This document shows, in pieces, positions 15,914 to 24,826 of a DNA stretch of 64,000 nt; position 1 is the first letter of the stretch, and the number at the start of each line of letters is the position of its first letter. The notes beneath the pieces are model-generated. The model searched no databases. It had not been told where the DNA came from and saw only the letters and a program-made list of their open reading frames with translations. Position numbers and translations under genes: made by a program. The stretch covers positions 1 to 64,000 of the forward strand of contig CAVIWF010000005.1 of NCBI GenBank assembly GCA_963646285.1, read 5' to 3'. The stretch comes from CAKUFA01 sp963646285 (GTDB lineage Bacteria; Bacillota; Clostridia; Christensenellales; Aristaeellaceae).

Positions 15914-16972
15914 GTGAACGAAATCCTTGCCTGGCACAGAAGCCGCTATCCGCTGATGACCGAGGCAGACGTGCTAAAGTTGTTCTTTCAAGGCATCCTT
16001 GGCTGTGGTCACTTGCTTAGCAGTGAAGAAGCCCTGACAAATGGCATCATGCAGGAAGAGCAAGGAATCCAGCCTGATGCCTTCATGCCCCTGACAGAGG
16101 CACTGCCCGGCGATTATGTTCGGTTGTATCTCGCCCCTGCCATGAATGCAGGCATTCCCCCCTTGTGGATTGCCCGATTGATGCTTCTCTCCCCCGCAAA
16201 CAATCATTCCCGAGAGGATGTGCTTCGTGCCCTTGCCTCCCTCGAGGATGATGAACTGTGCGGAAATCGTCAAACATTCGAAGCATGCTGTGAGCAATTA
16301 AAGGATGTCCTTTTTCTTCCCTCCCATTCGGAGGAATACAGGGCGGCCTATGCACCGGCGTATCGGGTTATCAGCAAGGAAGCGGCGCAGCTCCTGCCTG
16401 CCCTGCAGGTCATTGCAAAGAAGGAGCAGAAGAAGCCTCTTCTTGTTGCCATTGACGGCCCCTGTGCCAGCGGGAAAACCACTTTCAGCAAACGTCTCTC
16501 CTTTGTGCTGGGTCACGCCCCTGTTGTCCACATGGATGATTTCTATGTGCCGCATGCCCTGAAGACCCCGGAACGTCTTGCCCAGCCGGGCGGCAATGCG
16601 GACATTGAGCGATTCTGTGAAGAAGTTTTGCATCCCCTGCTTCGTGATGGGCATGCAAGCTATCGCCCCTACAGCTGTCGTCTTGATCGGTTGATGGAGC
16701 CTGTGGATGTTCCTGAATCCCCTGTCATTATTATTGAAGGTGCTTATACCCTGCATCCGAAGACGGACTGTCCTTATGATGCAGTGTTTTTCCTCACCAT
16801 CCCCAAGGAGGTGCAGGAGCAGCGGATTCGCCGCCGAAATGGTGAACAGGGGTGGCTGGCTTTCCGGGATCGGTGGATTCCCTTGGAACAGCAGTATTTC
16901 GAAGCCTTCCACCTGCCCAACGATGCCTGCACGGTGCTCTCATTTTTGCAGCATGAGGAGGAACTTCCATGA
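15914..16972 (+). CDS. Uridine-kinase-like P-loop protein with extra N-terminal domain
   Basis: A 352-residue protein. The N-terminal about 165 residues form a helical domain I cannot assign (HRSRYPLMTEADVLKLF start). The C-terminal half is a phosphoribulokinase/uridine-kinase P-loop fold: Walker A DGPCASGKTT, MDDFYVP as the acceptor-binding Asp region, RPYSC, and a Walker-B-like IIIEGAYTLHP. It probably phosphorylates a nucleoside, sugar or vitamin-like alcohol; the substrate is not evident. GGGAGG lies seven bases before the GTG at 15914; the ATG at 15899 overlaps that site. Its stop overlaps the next start (ATGA). Confidence 0.78.
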   Translation: MNEILAWHRSRYPLMTEADVLKLFFQGILGCGHLLSSEEALTNGIMQEEQGIQPDAFMPLTEALPGDYVRLYLAPAMNAGIPPLWIARLMLLSPANNHSREDVLRALASLEDDELCGNRQTFEACCEQLKDVLFLPSHSEEYRAAYAPAYRVISKEAAQLLPALQVIAKKEQKKPLLVAIDGPCASGKTTFSKRLSFVLGHAPVVHMDDFYVPHALKTPERLAQPGGNADIERFCEEVLHPLLRDGHASYRPYSCRLDRLMEPVDVPESPVIIIEGAYTLHPKTDCPYDAVFFLTIPKEVQEQRIRRRNGEQGWLAFRDRWIPLEQQYFEAFHLPNDACTVLSFLQHEEELP

Positions 16973-17613
16973 CGGGCAAAAGGATGGATATGGTCATTGC
17001 TGAACGAACCATCACCTTTTTCAATCAGCACAACCCAGAATGGACGCATCCCTACGCCTACAATGGTCGGGGCACGCTGCACACTTCCGGCTGCGGTATC
17101 TTTGCGCTGTGCCACGGCATTCAATGGTTGACCGGCATGGTGCAGGATCCTTGCCATCTAGCAGACTTCTCCTGCGCCCACGGTGGTCGTGGGGATGACG
17201 GCACTGATCGTCCTGCCCTGCTGCAGGCACTGGAAGATACCGGGATGGCTTCTTCCCTTGGCTTCCGCTACCATGGTGACGGCCTTCGCAATGATTTGGG
17301 TGCTTTGCATGAGCTTCTGCTGAACAAGCAGGGTGTTGCCTTGTGCAACCTGCGCCGGGGGCACATTGTAGTGCTGGTGGATGCCCGTATCCGCCATGAT
17401 GCGGTCGAGCTTCTGGCCATTGACAGCGCCACGGAGAGCGCTTCAGAGCGAGTGCGAAACCATGTAGTGGAAGTTGTACCCGGCACGGAAGTTATGACCG
17501 ATGTGTGCAATGACGCAGGCCTTATGGTAGGCGAAGCCCTTTCCTATGCCGCCTATTGGGTGGATGGTCGTACCCCCATGGATTTTAATCTGCTGTATAA
17601 AACAGAACGATAG
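16969..17613 (+). CDS. C39-like cysteine peptidase domain protein
   Basis: A 214-residue protein without a signal peptide. The papain-like elements of the peptidase C39-like superfamily are visible: the nucleophile in HTSGCGIFALCHG (about residues 37-49), the catalytic His in RRGHIVVLVDA, and an Asp in LLAIDSA. This suggests a cytoplasmic protease, transglutaminase-like or pseudo-enzyme role. It overlaps the upstream kinase-like gene by four bases and is followed 12 bp later by an aldose epimerase, so it belongs to the same operon. Confidence 0.7.
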   Translation: MTGKRMDMVIAERTITFFNQHNPEWTHPYAYNGRGTLHTSGCGIFALCHGIQWLTGMVQDPCHLADFSCAHGGRGDDGTDRPALLQALEDTGMASSLGFRYHGDGLRNDLGALHELLLNKQGVALCNLRRGHIVVLVDARIRHDAVELLAIDSATESASERVRNHVVEVVPGTEVMTDVCNDAGLMVGEALSYAAYWVDGRTPMDFNLLYKTER

Positions 17614-17625
17614 GAGGAAAACTTC

Positions 17626-18513
17626 ATGCAGGATACCGTAACCTTGACCTATGGAGGATGCAGGGCCGTCGTACGCCGGCTCGGGGCACAAATCATTTCT
17701 TTCCAGGATACAGATGGACGTGAGGTGCTTTGGCAGGCCGACCCTGCCGTGTGGGCACAGCATGCGCCGGTGCTTTTCCCCGTATGCGGATCCGTCAAAG
17801 ACAATCACATCAAAATCGGCGGTGTTACCTATCCCATGCCGAAGCACGGCTTCACGAGAGATGTGAAGTTTGATTTTGCCAAAATCGGCGATGACTTTGT
17901 TGAGCTGACCCTGGGTCCCAATGAAGAGAACAGCAAAATGTTCCCCTTTCAGTTTGTTTTCCACGTGACCTACACCCTGTGCAGCCATGGCTACACCACC
18001 ACCTTCCTGGTGGAAAACCTGGACAGCAAGCCCATGCCCTTCTGTGTTGGCGGCCATCCCGGCTTTATCTGCCCCATGGAAAAGGGTGCTTCTTTTGATG
18101 ACTATCAGCTTGTCTTTGACGAAGCTGAAGATGGGAAGAACTATTTGGCTCCCGGCGGCGGATTGATTGACGGCTATGAGCAGCTGACCGAACTGCAAAA
18201 CGGCAAGGTTCTCCCCCTGAACCATGCCATGTTTGACGCACGGGATGCACTGCTGTTCTGCGGGCTGAAGAGCCGGGGCGTCAAGCTGGTGCACAAGGAT
18301 ACGGGGCACGGCGTGTATTTCACCTTCCCCAAGTTTGAAGTGTTGGCTGTATGGACAAAGCCCGGTGCCAATGCCGATTATGTATGCTTGGAGCCCTGGC
18401 ACGGTATGCCTGAGGCTGTGGGTGAAAGCGGTCATATGGAAGATAAGCCCTATGCCACCATTTTGGAACCCGGTCATTGCTACAAGACCTGGTTCACCGC
18501 TACCGTCATTTGA
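17626..18513 (+). CDS. Aldose 1-epimerase family protein (LacX-like)
   Basis: A 295-residue beta-sandwich of the galactose-mutarotase superfamily. Seen are VLFPVCGSVKDN, the PKHGFTRD motif with the catalytic-type His, CVGGHPGFICP with a second His, and near the C-terminus VCLEPWHGMPEA with the catalytic-type Glu. Members interconvert alpha and beta anomers of hexoses or hexose phosphates. A TAGGAGG ribosome site precedes the ATG. It is the last gene of the cassette starting at 15126 and ends at a duplicated terminator region. Confidence 0.88.
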   Translation: MQDTVTLTYGGCRAVVRRLGAQIISFQDTDGREVLWQADPAVWAQHAPVLFPVCGSVKDNHIKIGGVTYPMPKHGFTRDVKFDFAKIGDDFVELTLGPNEENSKMFPFQFVFHVTYTLCSHGYTTTFLVENLDSKPMPFCVGGHPGFICPMEKGASFDDYQLVFDEAEDGKNYLAPGGGLIDGYEQLTELQNGKVLPLNHAMFDARDALLFCGLKSRGVKLVHKDTGHGVYFTFPKFEVLAVWTKPGANADYVCLEPWHGMPEAVGESGHMEDKPYATILEPGHCYKTWFTATVI

Positions 18514-18622
18514 TGTTTCAACGAACGTAAAAAAGCTCCGGCAAAGCAAGTGTTTGCTTCCATCGTTCTGCGATCAGGAAAGTTGTTTCAACGAACGTAA
18601 AAAAGCTCCGGCAAAGCAAGTG
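18514..18622. repeat. Two 39-bp direct repeats, 70-bp period
   Basis: The sequence starting TGTTTCAACGAACGTAAAAA is present at 18514-18552 and again at 18584-18622 with no visible difference. Each copy ends with the left arm of a terminator stem; only the second copy is followed by the right arm. It looks like a tandem duplication that copied half of a terminator. Confidence 0.85.
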
Positions 18623-18639
18623 CCTTGCCGGAGTTTTTT
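18601..18639. terminator. Bidirectional terminator between the epimerase and htrA genes
   Basis: CTCCGGCAA (18606-18614) pairs with TTGCCGGAG (18625-18633), flanked by an A-run before and a T-run after. It can stop both the plus-strand cassette and the minus-strand htrA transcript ending at 18649. Confidence 0.85.
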
Positions 18640-18648
18640 ATTGGCTCA

Positions 18649-19932
18649 TTACTGATTGGTTTCATCAATGACTTCAAGGGTGATGGTCAGATCGATGTAC
18701 TCACCGTCAGGAATGTCATCGGTAGATTCAAGGTCAGCCAAGCCCGGCACACGATAAACCTTAACGGTCAGCGTATCGCCAGCGGAGTAGGAGAAGACCA
18801 GGCTCTGCAGCTGGGTGCTGGAGGTAATCACCGTGTCATTCACATCCACAATGATGTCGCCTGCCTGCATGCCAGCCTTGGCAGCGGGGCTGTTTTCTTC
18901 CACGCTGACCACATAGGCGCCGTTAGGCAGGGTGCCATTGGCTACAGCAGGATGAGAAGTGTTCATGCTGGAGGTGGAAACGCCCATCCGTGCACGGCTC
19001 ATGGTCATGCTGCTGGTGCTGCCGGAAGAGGAGGAAGAGCTGCTGGCCGTGCTGTTCACGTTACCGGAAAGCACATCTTCAATCAGGGGCTTTGCGGCAT
19101 TGATCGGGATGCACATGCCAATGCCGTCCACCGTGGTGCCAGAGTAAGCGGAACCGGTGTACTTCAGGGTAGGAATGCCCATCAGTTCGCCATTGGTGTT
19201 GAACATGCCGCCGCCGCTGTTGCCGCTGTTAATGGCTGCATCCGTCTGAATCATGGAGTTCACCGTGGTTTCCTTCCGACCATACTTATCCGTGGAGGAA
19301 GAGGAAACTTCACGGTTCAGGGCGGAAACAATGCCCACCGTTACCGTACCGGCAAACTGTTCACCCAGCGGGTTGCCGATGCAAATGGCCCAGTCGCCAA
19401 CCTGCAGGGTATCGCTGTCGCCCAAGGTAACAGGCTGCAGGTTCAGTTCAGGCGCCTGCACAATGGCAATGTCCAGATTCTCGTCATATGCAACCAGGGT
19501 AGCATCGTAGGAATCGTCTCCTACGGTGACCTTCAGGCTGCTGGCATCTTCCACAACGTGGTAATTCGTCAGCACATAGCCGCCTTCACCAACGACAACG
19601 CCGGAACCCGTAGCAGAAAGGACTTCCTGTTCCTGGCTGCTGTTGTTGCCACGGTTACCATAGTTGAAGAATCCGCCATAGCTGCCATAGCTGCTGTAAC
19701 GCACCATCTGATAATTGCTGATGCCAACCACGCTGTCCTTCACGTTGCTGACTGCTTCCGTAAAGGGGCTGGTCACCGTGGTGGTTACCGTGCTGGAAGT
19801 CGTTACCGGGGTTACTGTTTCTTCTGCCTGTGCAAAGGGATGTGCCGTCATGGTCACGCCGCATCCAATCATAATACCTGCCAATGCAACCGCTCCATAG
19901 GAAGCGATACGAGTCTTAAGATCCTTTTTCAT
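18649..19932 (-). CDS. HtrA/DegP-like membrane-anchored serine protease
   Basis: A 427-residue envelope protease. An N-terminal membrane anchor (about 11-30) precedes a Ser/Thr-rich linker, a trypsin-like domain with the triad His125 (TNYHVV), Asp154 (ENLDIAIV) and Ser239 (INSGNSGGG), a second serine-rich linker (about 295-315) and one PDZ domain (about 325-405, PAAKAGMQAGDIIVDVND). HtrA proteins degrade misfolded exported proteins and are usually induced by envelope stress systems. It is 180 bp downstream of the RR-HK-GerMN-GerMN operon on the same strand. A weak TATACT box and direct repeats (TTCATA-N5-TTCATT) lie upstream. Confidence 0.92.
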   Translation of the reverse strand: MKKDLKTRIASYGAVALAGIMIGCGVTMTAHPFAQAEETVTPVTTSSTVTTTVTSPFTEAVSNVKDSVVGISNYQMVRYSSYGSYGGFFNYGNRGNNSSQEQEVLSATGSGVVVGEGGYVLTNYHVVEDASSLKVTVGDDSYDATLVAYDENLDIAIVQAPELNLQPVTLGDSDTLQVGDWAICIGNPLGEQFAGTVTVGIVSALNREVSSSSTDKYGRKETTVNSMIQTDAAINSGNSGGGMFNTNGELMGIPTLKYTGSAYSGTTVDGIGMCIPINAAKPLIEDVLSGNVNSTASSSSSSSGSTSSMTMSRARMGVSTSSMNTSHPAVANGTLPNGAYVVSVEENSPAAKAGMQAGDIIVDVNDTVITSSTQLQSLVFSYSAGDTLTVKVYRVPGLADLESTDDIPDGEYIDLTITLEVIDETNQ

Positions 19933-20004
19933 GATCCTTCATTCCTTTCTCAACCTCTGTGGGCTCTGCCCTCCCGGTTGATGATGTTAGTATATTCGAC
20001 CTTT

Positions 20005-20028
20005 TTGACATACGAATGAACGGATTAT
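20005..20028 (-). promoter_or_regulatory. Candidate direct-repeat regulator box upstream of htrA
   Basis: On the minus strand TTCATA and TTCATT occur 11 bp apart just upstream of a TATACT -10-like box. The layout resembles OmpR/PhoB-family sites, but the half-sites are short and the match could be chance. Coordinates are approximate. Confidence 0.3.
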
Positions 20029-20111
20029 GAACATTTGAAAAGAAATCCATCCTTTTACGAGAAAAACCATACACTTGCCCGTCACACACCCATCACCATT
20101 ACAGGGATGTT

Positions 20112-21641
20112 TTATTCCTTCGCAATGAGCCCCGGGCAGTAGAAGAAGGCTCCGCCCCAGTCCAGGCTGCCAGCCAGCTGATTAACCGTGACGCCATCAA
20201 AGAAGAAAATCACCCGGCGAAGGTTTTTGCTTCTGCACAGGGTATTGACCATGCCGTAGCAGGCAAGCTGCTCCCCATCGCTGCCTGCCCGGCGAATCAG
20301 GGCTGCGGCGTTGGCGGACAGGTTGATCAGCAAGGTATCCCCCTGCAAACTGAGGCCGAGAATGTCTGCCTCCTGAAGGCCCTTCGGCAAGATGTCCTGA
20401 ATGTCCTCATCTTGCTCCGACTGCGTGACACCCTGCATCATTTCCCGCAGCAAAACCCGGGGTGAGGCCGTTTCACCGGCAGGAAGATTCCTGCGTACGG
20501 CAACCATTTTGTCGCCCTTCGCCATGTAGATAACAGCCTGATCCATTAAGAAGCTTTCAAATGTGCTGCGGCGAAGAACGCCTTCCGTAAAGCGGATTTC
20601 CGCACCGTTTAAGCCGGTGGTCTGCGTCAGTACTTCCGTACCGATTTGCATCTTGACAGCCGTGACAGAGGGAATAAAGGTCATCAGCGTATCGGTAACA
20701 GCAGCAAGGAAGCAATTCATGGGGATGCCGCAATCCTCCAGCTGTGTGGACAAATCTGCTGTGAAATTCAGCGTTACAAGTCGTCCGCCTTCCAGCATGT
20801 CGGATACCTGAGGCGACGTGGTCATGAGGGTATCCATGTCCGGCATTTTTGCCGTGCCGGATGCGTACTGGGCGCCATCGGACAAGGCTGTCATCAGCAC
20901 GGCCGCCAGCTGCTGAGGGGTTTGCCCCGGGAAGGTCAGCGTCCGAACTTCCGGAATCACGCCGCTTCCGTCAACAAGGGGAAAATAAAGGGTGGCCATT
21001 GCCGTTACAGGAACCGCAGAGGCATCGCCACCAAGGGGTGTGCGGCGAGCTTCCATCTGCTCCCATAGCAGGGTCAGTTCTTCGCCGGAATGTCCACGAA
21101 GGGTGCCCATGGGCAGGTTGCCGGAAATGTCCATACTGATGGCCTGGTCGGCAATCAACACATTCACTTCCTGAATGTCGCTAAGATTGCACAGGGTGGT
21201 GGCAATGGACAAGCAAGCAACATACAGGGTTTCATCATCCAGAAGCAAAGCAGAGGAGGTCAGATCCACCGTGCACACGCCCCCGGCTACTTCCACAGGG
21301 TTCTGTCCGTAAAGGGTCAGGCGGGTTTCTCCCCCGAGAGGCTGCACCGTGTCATCCCCATCGTAGCCGAGGAGGACCTGCACCATGGCTTGAGCCGGAT
21401 GCACATCATGGCGAAGGTTGACGGGAACGTACCGGCACAAAAGCCGCTGTCCATCTGCACTGGGCAGAAAAAGAGCTGCCTGCTCGTTATACTGCATGCC
21501 GTCGTCCCCCACCGGTGCTTCCGCATTCACCGTGGCAGGGGGAAGGGTGACCGCCGTGCTCGCTGTCTGCTGGGGCGTGCCGCAGCCGCACAACAGGCAC
21601 AGCGTCAGGAGAAGACAAATGGTCAGACGTGTTTTCTTCAT
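20112..21641 (-). CDS. GerMN-domain lipoprotein (large, two GerMN-like regions)
   Basis: A 509-residue lipoprotein. The N-terminus MKKTRLTICLLLTLCLLCGC carries a lipobox (LLCGC), and two GerMN-like regions follow, about 80-210 and 235-355, with patterns of the type VQVLLGY...VNVLIADQ and VLMTALSD...FIPSVTAVKMQIG; a third segment follows. GerM in Bacillus takes part in sporulation and germination, but the domain also occurs in vegetative lipoproteins. A GGAGG stands before the ATG at 21641, which overlaps the previous stop (ATGA). It is the last gene of the two-component operon. Confidence 0.8.
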   Translation of the reverse strand: MKKTRLTICLLLTLCLLCGCGTPQQTASTAVTLPPATVNAEAPVGDDGMQYNEQAALFLPSADGQRLLCRYVPVNLRHDVHPAQAMVQVLLGYDGDDTVQPLGGETRLTLYGQNPVEVAGGVCTVDLTSSALLLDDETLYVACLSIATTLCNLSDIQEVNVLIADQAISMDISGNLPMGTLRGHSGEELTLLWEQMEARRTPLGGDASAVPVTAMATLYFPLVDGSGVIPEVRTLTFPGQTPQQLAAVLMTALSDGAQYASGTAKMPDMDTLMTTSPQVSDMLEGGRLVTLNFTADLSTQLEDCGIPMNCFLAAVTDTLMTFIPSVTAVKMQIGTEVLTQTTGLNGAEIRFTEGVLRRSTFESFLMDQAVIYMAKGDKMVAVRRNLPAGETASPRVLLREMMQGVTQSEQDEDIQDILPKGLQEADILGLSLQGDTLLINLSANAAALIRRAGSDGEQLACYGMVNTLCRSKNLRRVIFFFDGVTVNQLAGSLDWGGAFFYCPGLIAKE

Positions 21642-22627
21642 GCTACGCCCTCCAGCCAATCGGTCAGCTGACTGAATGTGATTTTCCAGCAATCGTTTTC
21701 ACGGCAAAGCCGAACCACCCGGCCTGTACGGGTCAGCGTCTGCCCATCTGCTGTCAGCATGGACACATTCAGGCTGTAGGTTACTGTCTGCCCATCGGCA
21801 GAAACGCTGCCCCCTTCGAAGGTGAATCCCGTCAACTGGGGCAGGGCTTCCATGGCGGTAATGAAGTCACTCTGGTTCATCAGCGTTTCGCCATTGGATG
21901 CATCCGCCGACGCCATGTAGCGGTAGAGCCTGCTCCAGTCCCGCATTTCCCACTTGTTCAGGATCACGTTCAGCGTGTTTTCGGGGGTAAGGATAAAGTT
22001 ATCCTGTCGGGTTTGGGGCGTGGTCAGCAGCGTGTCATCACTGGTGGTGAGAAAATACTTCTGCCGCATGCGCATGCTTTCTGTGGCGTTGTCCCCTTGC
22101 TCGACGAGAATCTGCACCTCATCCACATCACAGTTTTCGGTAACGGTGGCAACCAGGCTCTGCATGCACAGCTGACGGCGAAGGATGGATTCCGTTCCCG
22201 CATTTTCGCTGCTGAGGTTTTCCGCCTCATCTGCATACCGATCCATGATTTCCCCGCTCAAGGTCACAAAGAGGGTACGCCCCTGCCTTGCCGTAGACAG
22301 CACCTGAGTACCTTCAGGGAAAAGGGTATTCAGGCTATCGTCCCGTCCACTGGGACCGGCAATAAGGGCTGTGAGCAGTGCCATTTCATAGGCCTGGGAT
22401 GGAGATTGGAGAATGGTACGCCGTTCCGGTGCCAGATAGGGCTCATCGTAATAGCGGTAATACAGCAGTGCTTCATTCGAGGTGGCAAGGCTTTGCGCCG
22501 CCACAGCTTCCGGCAGAATGGGAGACGTACCGGGCACAGCCGTGGTGCTCAGGTGGGATTCCGCCATATTGAAGGAGCAGCCGCTCAGCAGCAGGCAACA
22601 CAGCAGCAATATCAACAATCGCTTCAT
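21638..22627 (-). CDS. GerMN-domain lipoprotein
   Basis: A 329-residue lipoprotein with the signal sequence MKRLLILLLCCLLLSGC (lipobox LSGC). The region about 80-190 fits a GerMN domain (MALLTALIAGPS, FVTLSGEIMD, LCMQSLVATVTENCDVDEVQ), and the C-terminal part (about 215-329) is a separate beta-rich region ending at the membrane-distal side. It overlaps the histidine kinase stop and the next GerMN gene start by four bases each, so three genes are translationally coupled. Its place directly after the kinase suggests a role in sensing or controlling it, as WalH/WalI do, but this is inference. Confidence 0.8.
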   Translation of the reverse strand: MKRLLILLLCCLLLSGCSFNMAESHLSTTAVPGTSPILPEAVAAQSLATSNEALLYYRYYDEPYLAPERRTILQSPSQAYEMALLTALIAGPSGRDDSLNTLFPEGTQVLSTARQGRTLFVTLSGEIMDRYADEAENLSSENAGTESILRRQLCMQSLVATVTENCDVDEVQILVEQGDNATESMRMRQKYFLTTSDDTLLTTPQTRQDNFILTPENTLNVILNKWEMRDWSRLYRYMASADASNGETLMNQSDFITAMEALPQLTGFTFEGGSVSADGQTVTYSLNVSMLTADGQTLTRTGRVVRLCRENDCWKITFSQLTDWLEGVA

Positions 22628-24063
22628 GAATGGGTTTCCTCCTTCATGGGCAATGTTACCGTAAAGACAGAGCCGTGTCCCGGCGTGCTTTCCACCGTCA
22701 CTTCTCCGCCGTGGAGGGTTGTAATTTGCTTCACAATGGACAGACCCAGTCCCGTACCGCCGGTTTCCCGGCTGCGAGCCTTATCCACCCGATAGAAACG
22801 TTCGAATACATGGGGCAAATCTTCCTCCGGAATGCCTACACCGTTGTCCCGGACACGCCACACAGCCTGCTTGCCTTCCCTGACAAGGGACACGCTGATG
22901 CTGCCACCATCCGGCGTATACTTCACCGCATTATCGATCAGGTTGTAGAAGACCTGGCTCATCTTCGATACATCCACGCTGGCCATAATGCCGGGGGCAA
23001 TGTTGTCCTGCAGCGTCTGTTTCCGCTTTTCCGCCATGGGCTGCAGCAGCCGGATGTTTTCCTCCGTCAGTTGGGAGATGTCCGTATCTTCCAGGTGGAG
23101 TTCCATTTTGTTGGCATCCATTCTGGTTAGGGTCAGCAAGTCGGTAACGATGCCGCTGAGGCGATCAATTTCGTGATCCATATCCTGCATGAATTCCGTT
23201 CTCAATTCCTGGGGCATGTCTGGTTGATAAATCAGGCTTTCCAGCAGAATTTTCATGGTAGCCAGAGGTGTTTTCAATTCATGGGAAGCGTTGGCAACAA
23301 ACTGGTTGCGGCTCTTGTCCAGCGATTCCAGCTGCTCTGCCATGGTGTTGTAGCTGACTGCCATTTCCCGCAGTTCGCCGGAACCCTTGACAGGTACACG
23401 AACGCTCAGGTCGCCTCGTCCCATCTTTTGCAGGGTGCCGGTCAACACAATAATAGGCTTTGTCAGCACCCGGGAGAAAATCAGGGCAACCAGCAGGGCT
23501 GCTGCCGCCACCACAGCGAAAGCCGTAGTCATTTGCCTCTCCACGGCATTCAGGCTTTCAACCAGCTCCTCCACGGGGCTGATGAACACCAAAGCACCGA
23601 TAGTTCCCTCTTCCCCTGTCATTTTCGCTGCACAGTAGGACACATGGGCATCTGCACGGTCAGCCGTGTTCATGGCGTCTTCCGCATCAAGGGTATGAAT
23701 GCCGTAAGCGATACTGTCACCATTGACCAGCACCGCAATCACTTCCGGCAATTCCAGCTTCATGCCATAAAGGATGCTGAAGCTGTCATACTGCACCCTG
23801 CCGCTCTGATCTACCACCAGCAGCCTGCCCCCCATTTCTCCCCCATAGGAGGCCAACTCCTCATCCAAGGCATCCGAGGAGGCGGACGCAAAAAGAGGCG
23901 CAAGCGTCGTAGCCAGCTTCTCCACAGAGAGGCTGTCCTGACGGGTGCGCTGGGTAAACAGATAGTCGCTGACCAAGCCTGTCAGCGATGAAAGCATGAT
24001 GACAAAGGAAATGCCTACAATGAGCAAAAACGCCAGAAGAATCTTCCAGCGTATGCTGCTCAA
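22624..24063 (-). CDS. Sensor histidine kinase (two TM, HAMP), WalK/PhoR-like
   Basis: Numbering from the most upstream in-frame codon (24150): TM1 about 36-58, an extracytoplasmic sensor domain of about 150 residues, TM2 about 208-226, HAMP, then the phospho-acceptor His290 in ASHELKTPLA, N-box NLIDNAVKY, G1 DNGVGIP, F-box FERFYRVDKARS and G2 GGTGLGLSI. No PAS domain is evident. The start is unclear: no ATG is available, and I chose the TTG at 24063 (just past the regulator stop, immediately before TM1); TTG at 24102 is an alternative. It pairs with the adjacent regulator. Confidence 0.88.
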   Translation of the reverse strand: MSSIRWKILLAFLLIVGISFVIMLSSLTGLVSDYLFTQRTRQDSLSVEKLATTLAPLFASASSDALDEELASYGGEMGGRLLVVDQSGRVQYDSFSILYGMKLELPEVIAVLVNGDSIAYGIHTLDAEDAMNTADRADAHVSYCAAKMTGEEGTIGALVFISPVEELVESLNAVERQMTTAFAVVAAAALLVALIFSRVLTKPIIVLTGTLQKMGRGDLSVRVPVKGSGELREMAVSYNTMAEQLESLDKSRNQFVANASHELKTPLATMKILLESLIYQPDMPQELRTEFMQDMDHEIDRLSGIVTDLLTLTRMDANKMELHLEDTDISQLTEENIRLLQPMAEKRKQTLQDNIAPGIMASVDVSKMSQVFYNLIDNAVKYTPDGGSISVSLVREGKQAVWRVRDNGVGIPEEDLPHVFERFYRVDKARSRETGGTGLGLSIVKQITTLHGGEVTVESTPGHGSVFTVTLPMKEETHS

Positions 24064-24073
24064 GGGATGATGT

Positions 24074-24763
24074 TTAATCTTCGTCGGTGAAATAGTAACC
24101 AACTCCCCATTTCGTGAGGATAAACTCCGGCTCTGCCGTATTCCGCTCAATCTTTTCCCGCAGGCGGCGAATGTGTACGTCTACCGTCCGGTCTTCCCCT
24201 GCATAGTCGTACTTCCAGACATTTTCCAGCATTTCCTCCCGGCTGAATACCTTGCCCCGGTTGGTTACGAACATGTGCAGCAGGTCGAATTCCTTGGCTG
24301 TCAGCCGAATTTCCTTGCCTGCAAGGGTAACGGTGCGCTTCAGGAGGTTCACTTCCAGGTCACGCACACGGATCACCCGCTTTTCCTCCACAGTGCTGCT
24401 GCCCGTACGGCGGAGGATGGTCTTAATCCGTGCCTTGACCTCCAGCACATTGAAGGGCTTGGTCATGTAGTCATCTGCGCCATATTCCAGACCCAGAATT
24501 TTATCCATGTCCTCTCCCTTGGCGGTCAGCATAATAATGGGCACATTGCTGTGCTCGCGAATGCGCTGGCACACGCTCAGACCATCCAGCTTGGGAAGCA
24601 TCACGTCCAGCAGAATCAGGTCGAAGCTTTGATTAAAAAACTTTTCCAGTGCTTCTTCCCCGTCCATGGCGCTTTCCGTTTCATAGTCTTCCTGTTCCAG
24701 TGTGTATTTCAGGCCTTTCAGAATCAAAGGCTCATCATCTACCAGCAAAATGCGTTTGCCCAT
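24074..24763 (-). CDS. OmpR/PhoB-family response regulator
   Basis: A 229-residue regulator. The receiver domain begins KRILLVDDEP with the acidic pair, has the phospho-acceptor Asp in LILLDVMLPKLDG, the Thr in IIMLTAKG and the Lys in YMTKPF. The DNA-binding winged helix (about 130-225) ends with RTVDVHIRRLREKIE and GVGYYF, as in WalR/PhoP/PhoB. AGGAAGAGGAG supports the ATG at 24763 over an upstream TTG at 24784. It is the first gene of an RR-HK-GerMN-GerMN operon; such regulators bind 11-bp direct repeats. Confidence 0.93.
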   Translation of the reverse strand: MGKRILLVDDEPLILKGLKYTLEQEDYETESAMDGEEALEKFFNQSFDLILLDVMLPKLDGLSVCQRIREHSNVPIIMLTAKGEDMDKILGLEYGADDYMTKPFNVLEVKARIKTILRRTGSSTVEEKRVIRVRDLEVNLLKRTVTLAGKEIRLTAKEFDLLHMFVTNRGKVFSREEMLENVWKYDYAGEDRTVDVHIRRLREKIERNTAEPEFILTKWGVGYYFTDED

Positions 24764-24797
24764 GCAGACACTCCTCTTCCTCAATGAGTATGTTTAG

Positions 24798-24826
24798 ATT
24801 GTACGACAAAATATGAAGAAATGCAA
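24798..24826 (-). promoter_or_regulatory. Promoter of the two-component operon
   Basis: Minus strand TTGCAT (24826-24821), 17-bp spacer, TACAAT (24803-24798), 35 bases before the regulator ATG. Confidence 0.75.

Noticed and set aside
18514..18622. CRISPR-like array
   Set aside because: Only two copies with a 31-bp interval, containing a terminator arm; no cas genes nearby.
18625..20019. 464-codon plus-strand frame over htrA
   Set aside because: Antisense shadow; the minus frame has a complete protease triad and PDZ domain.
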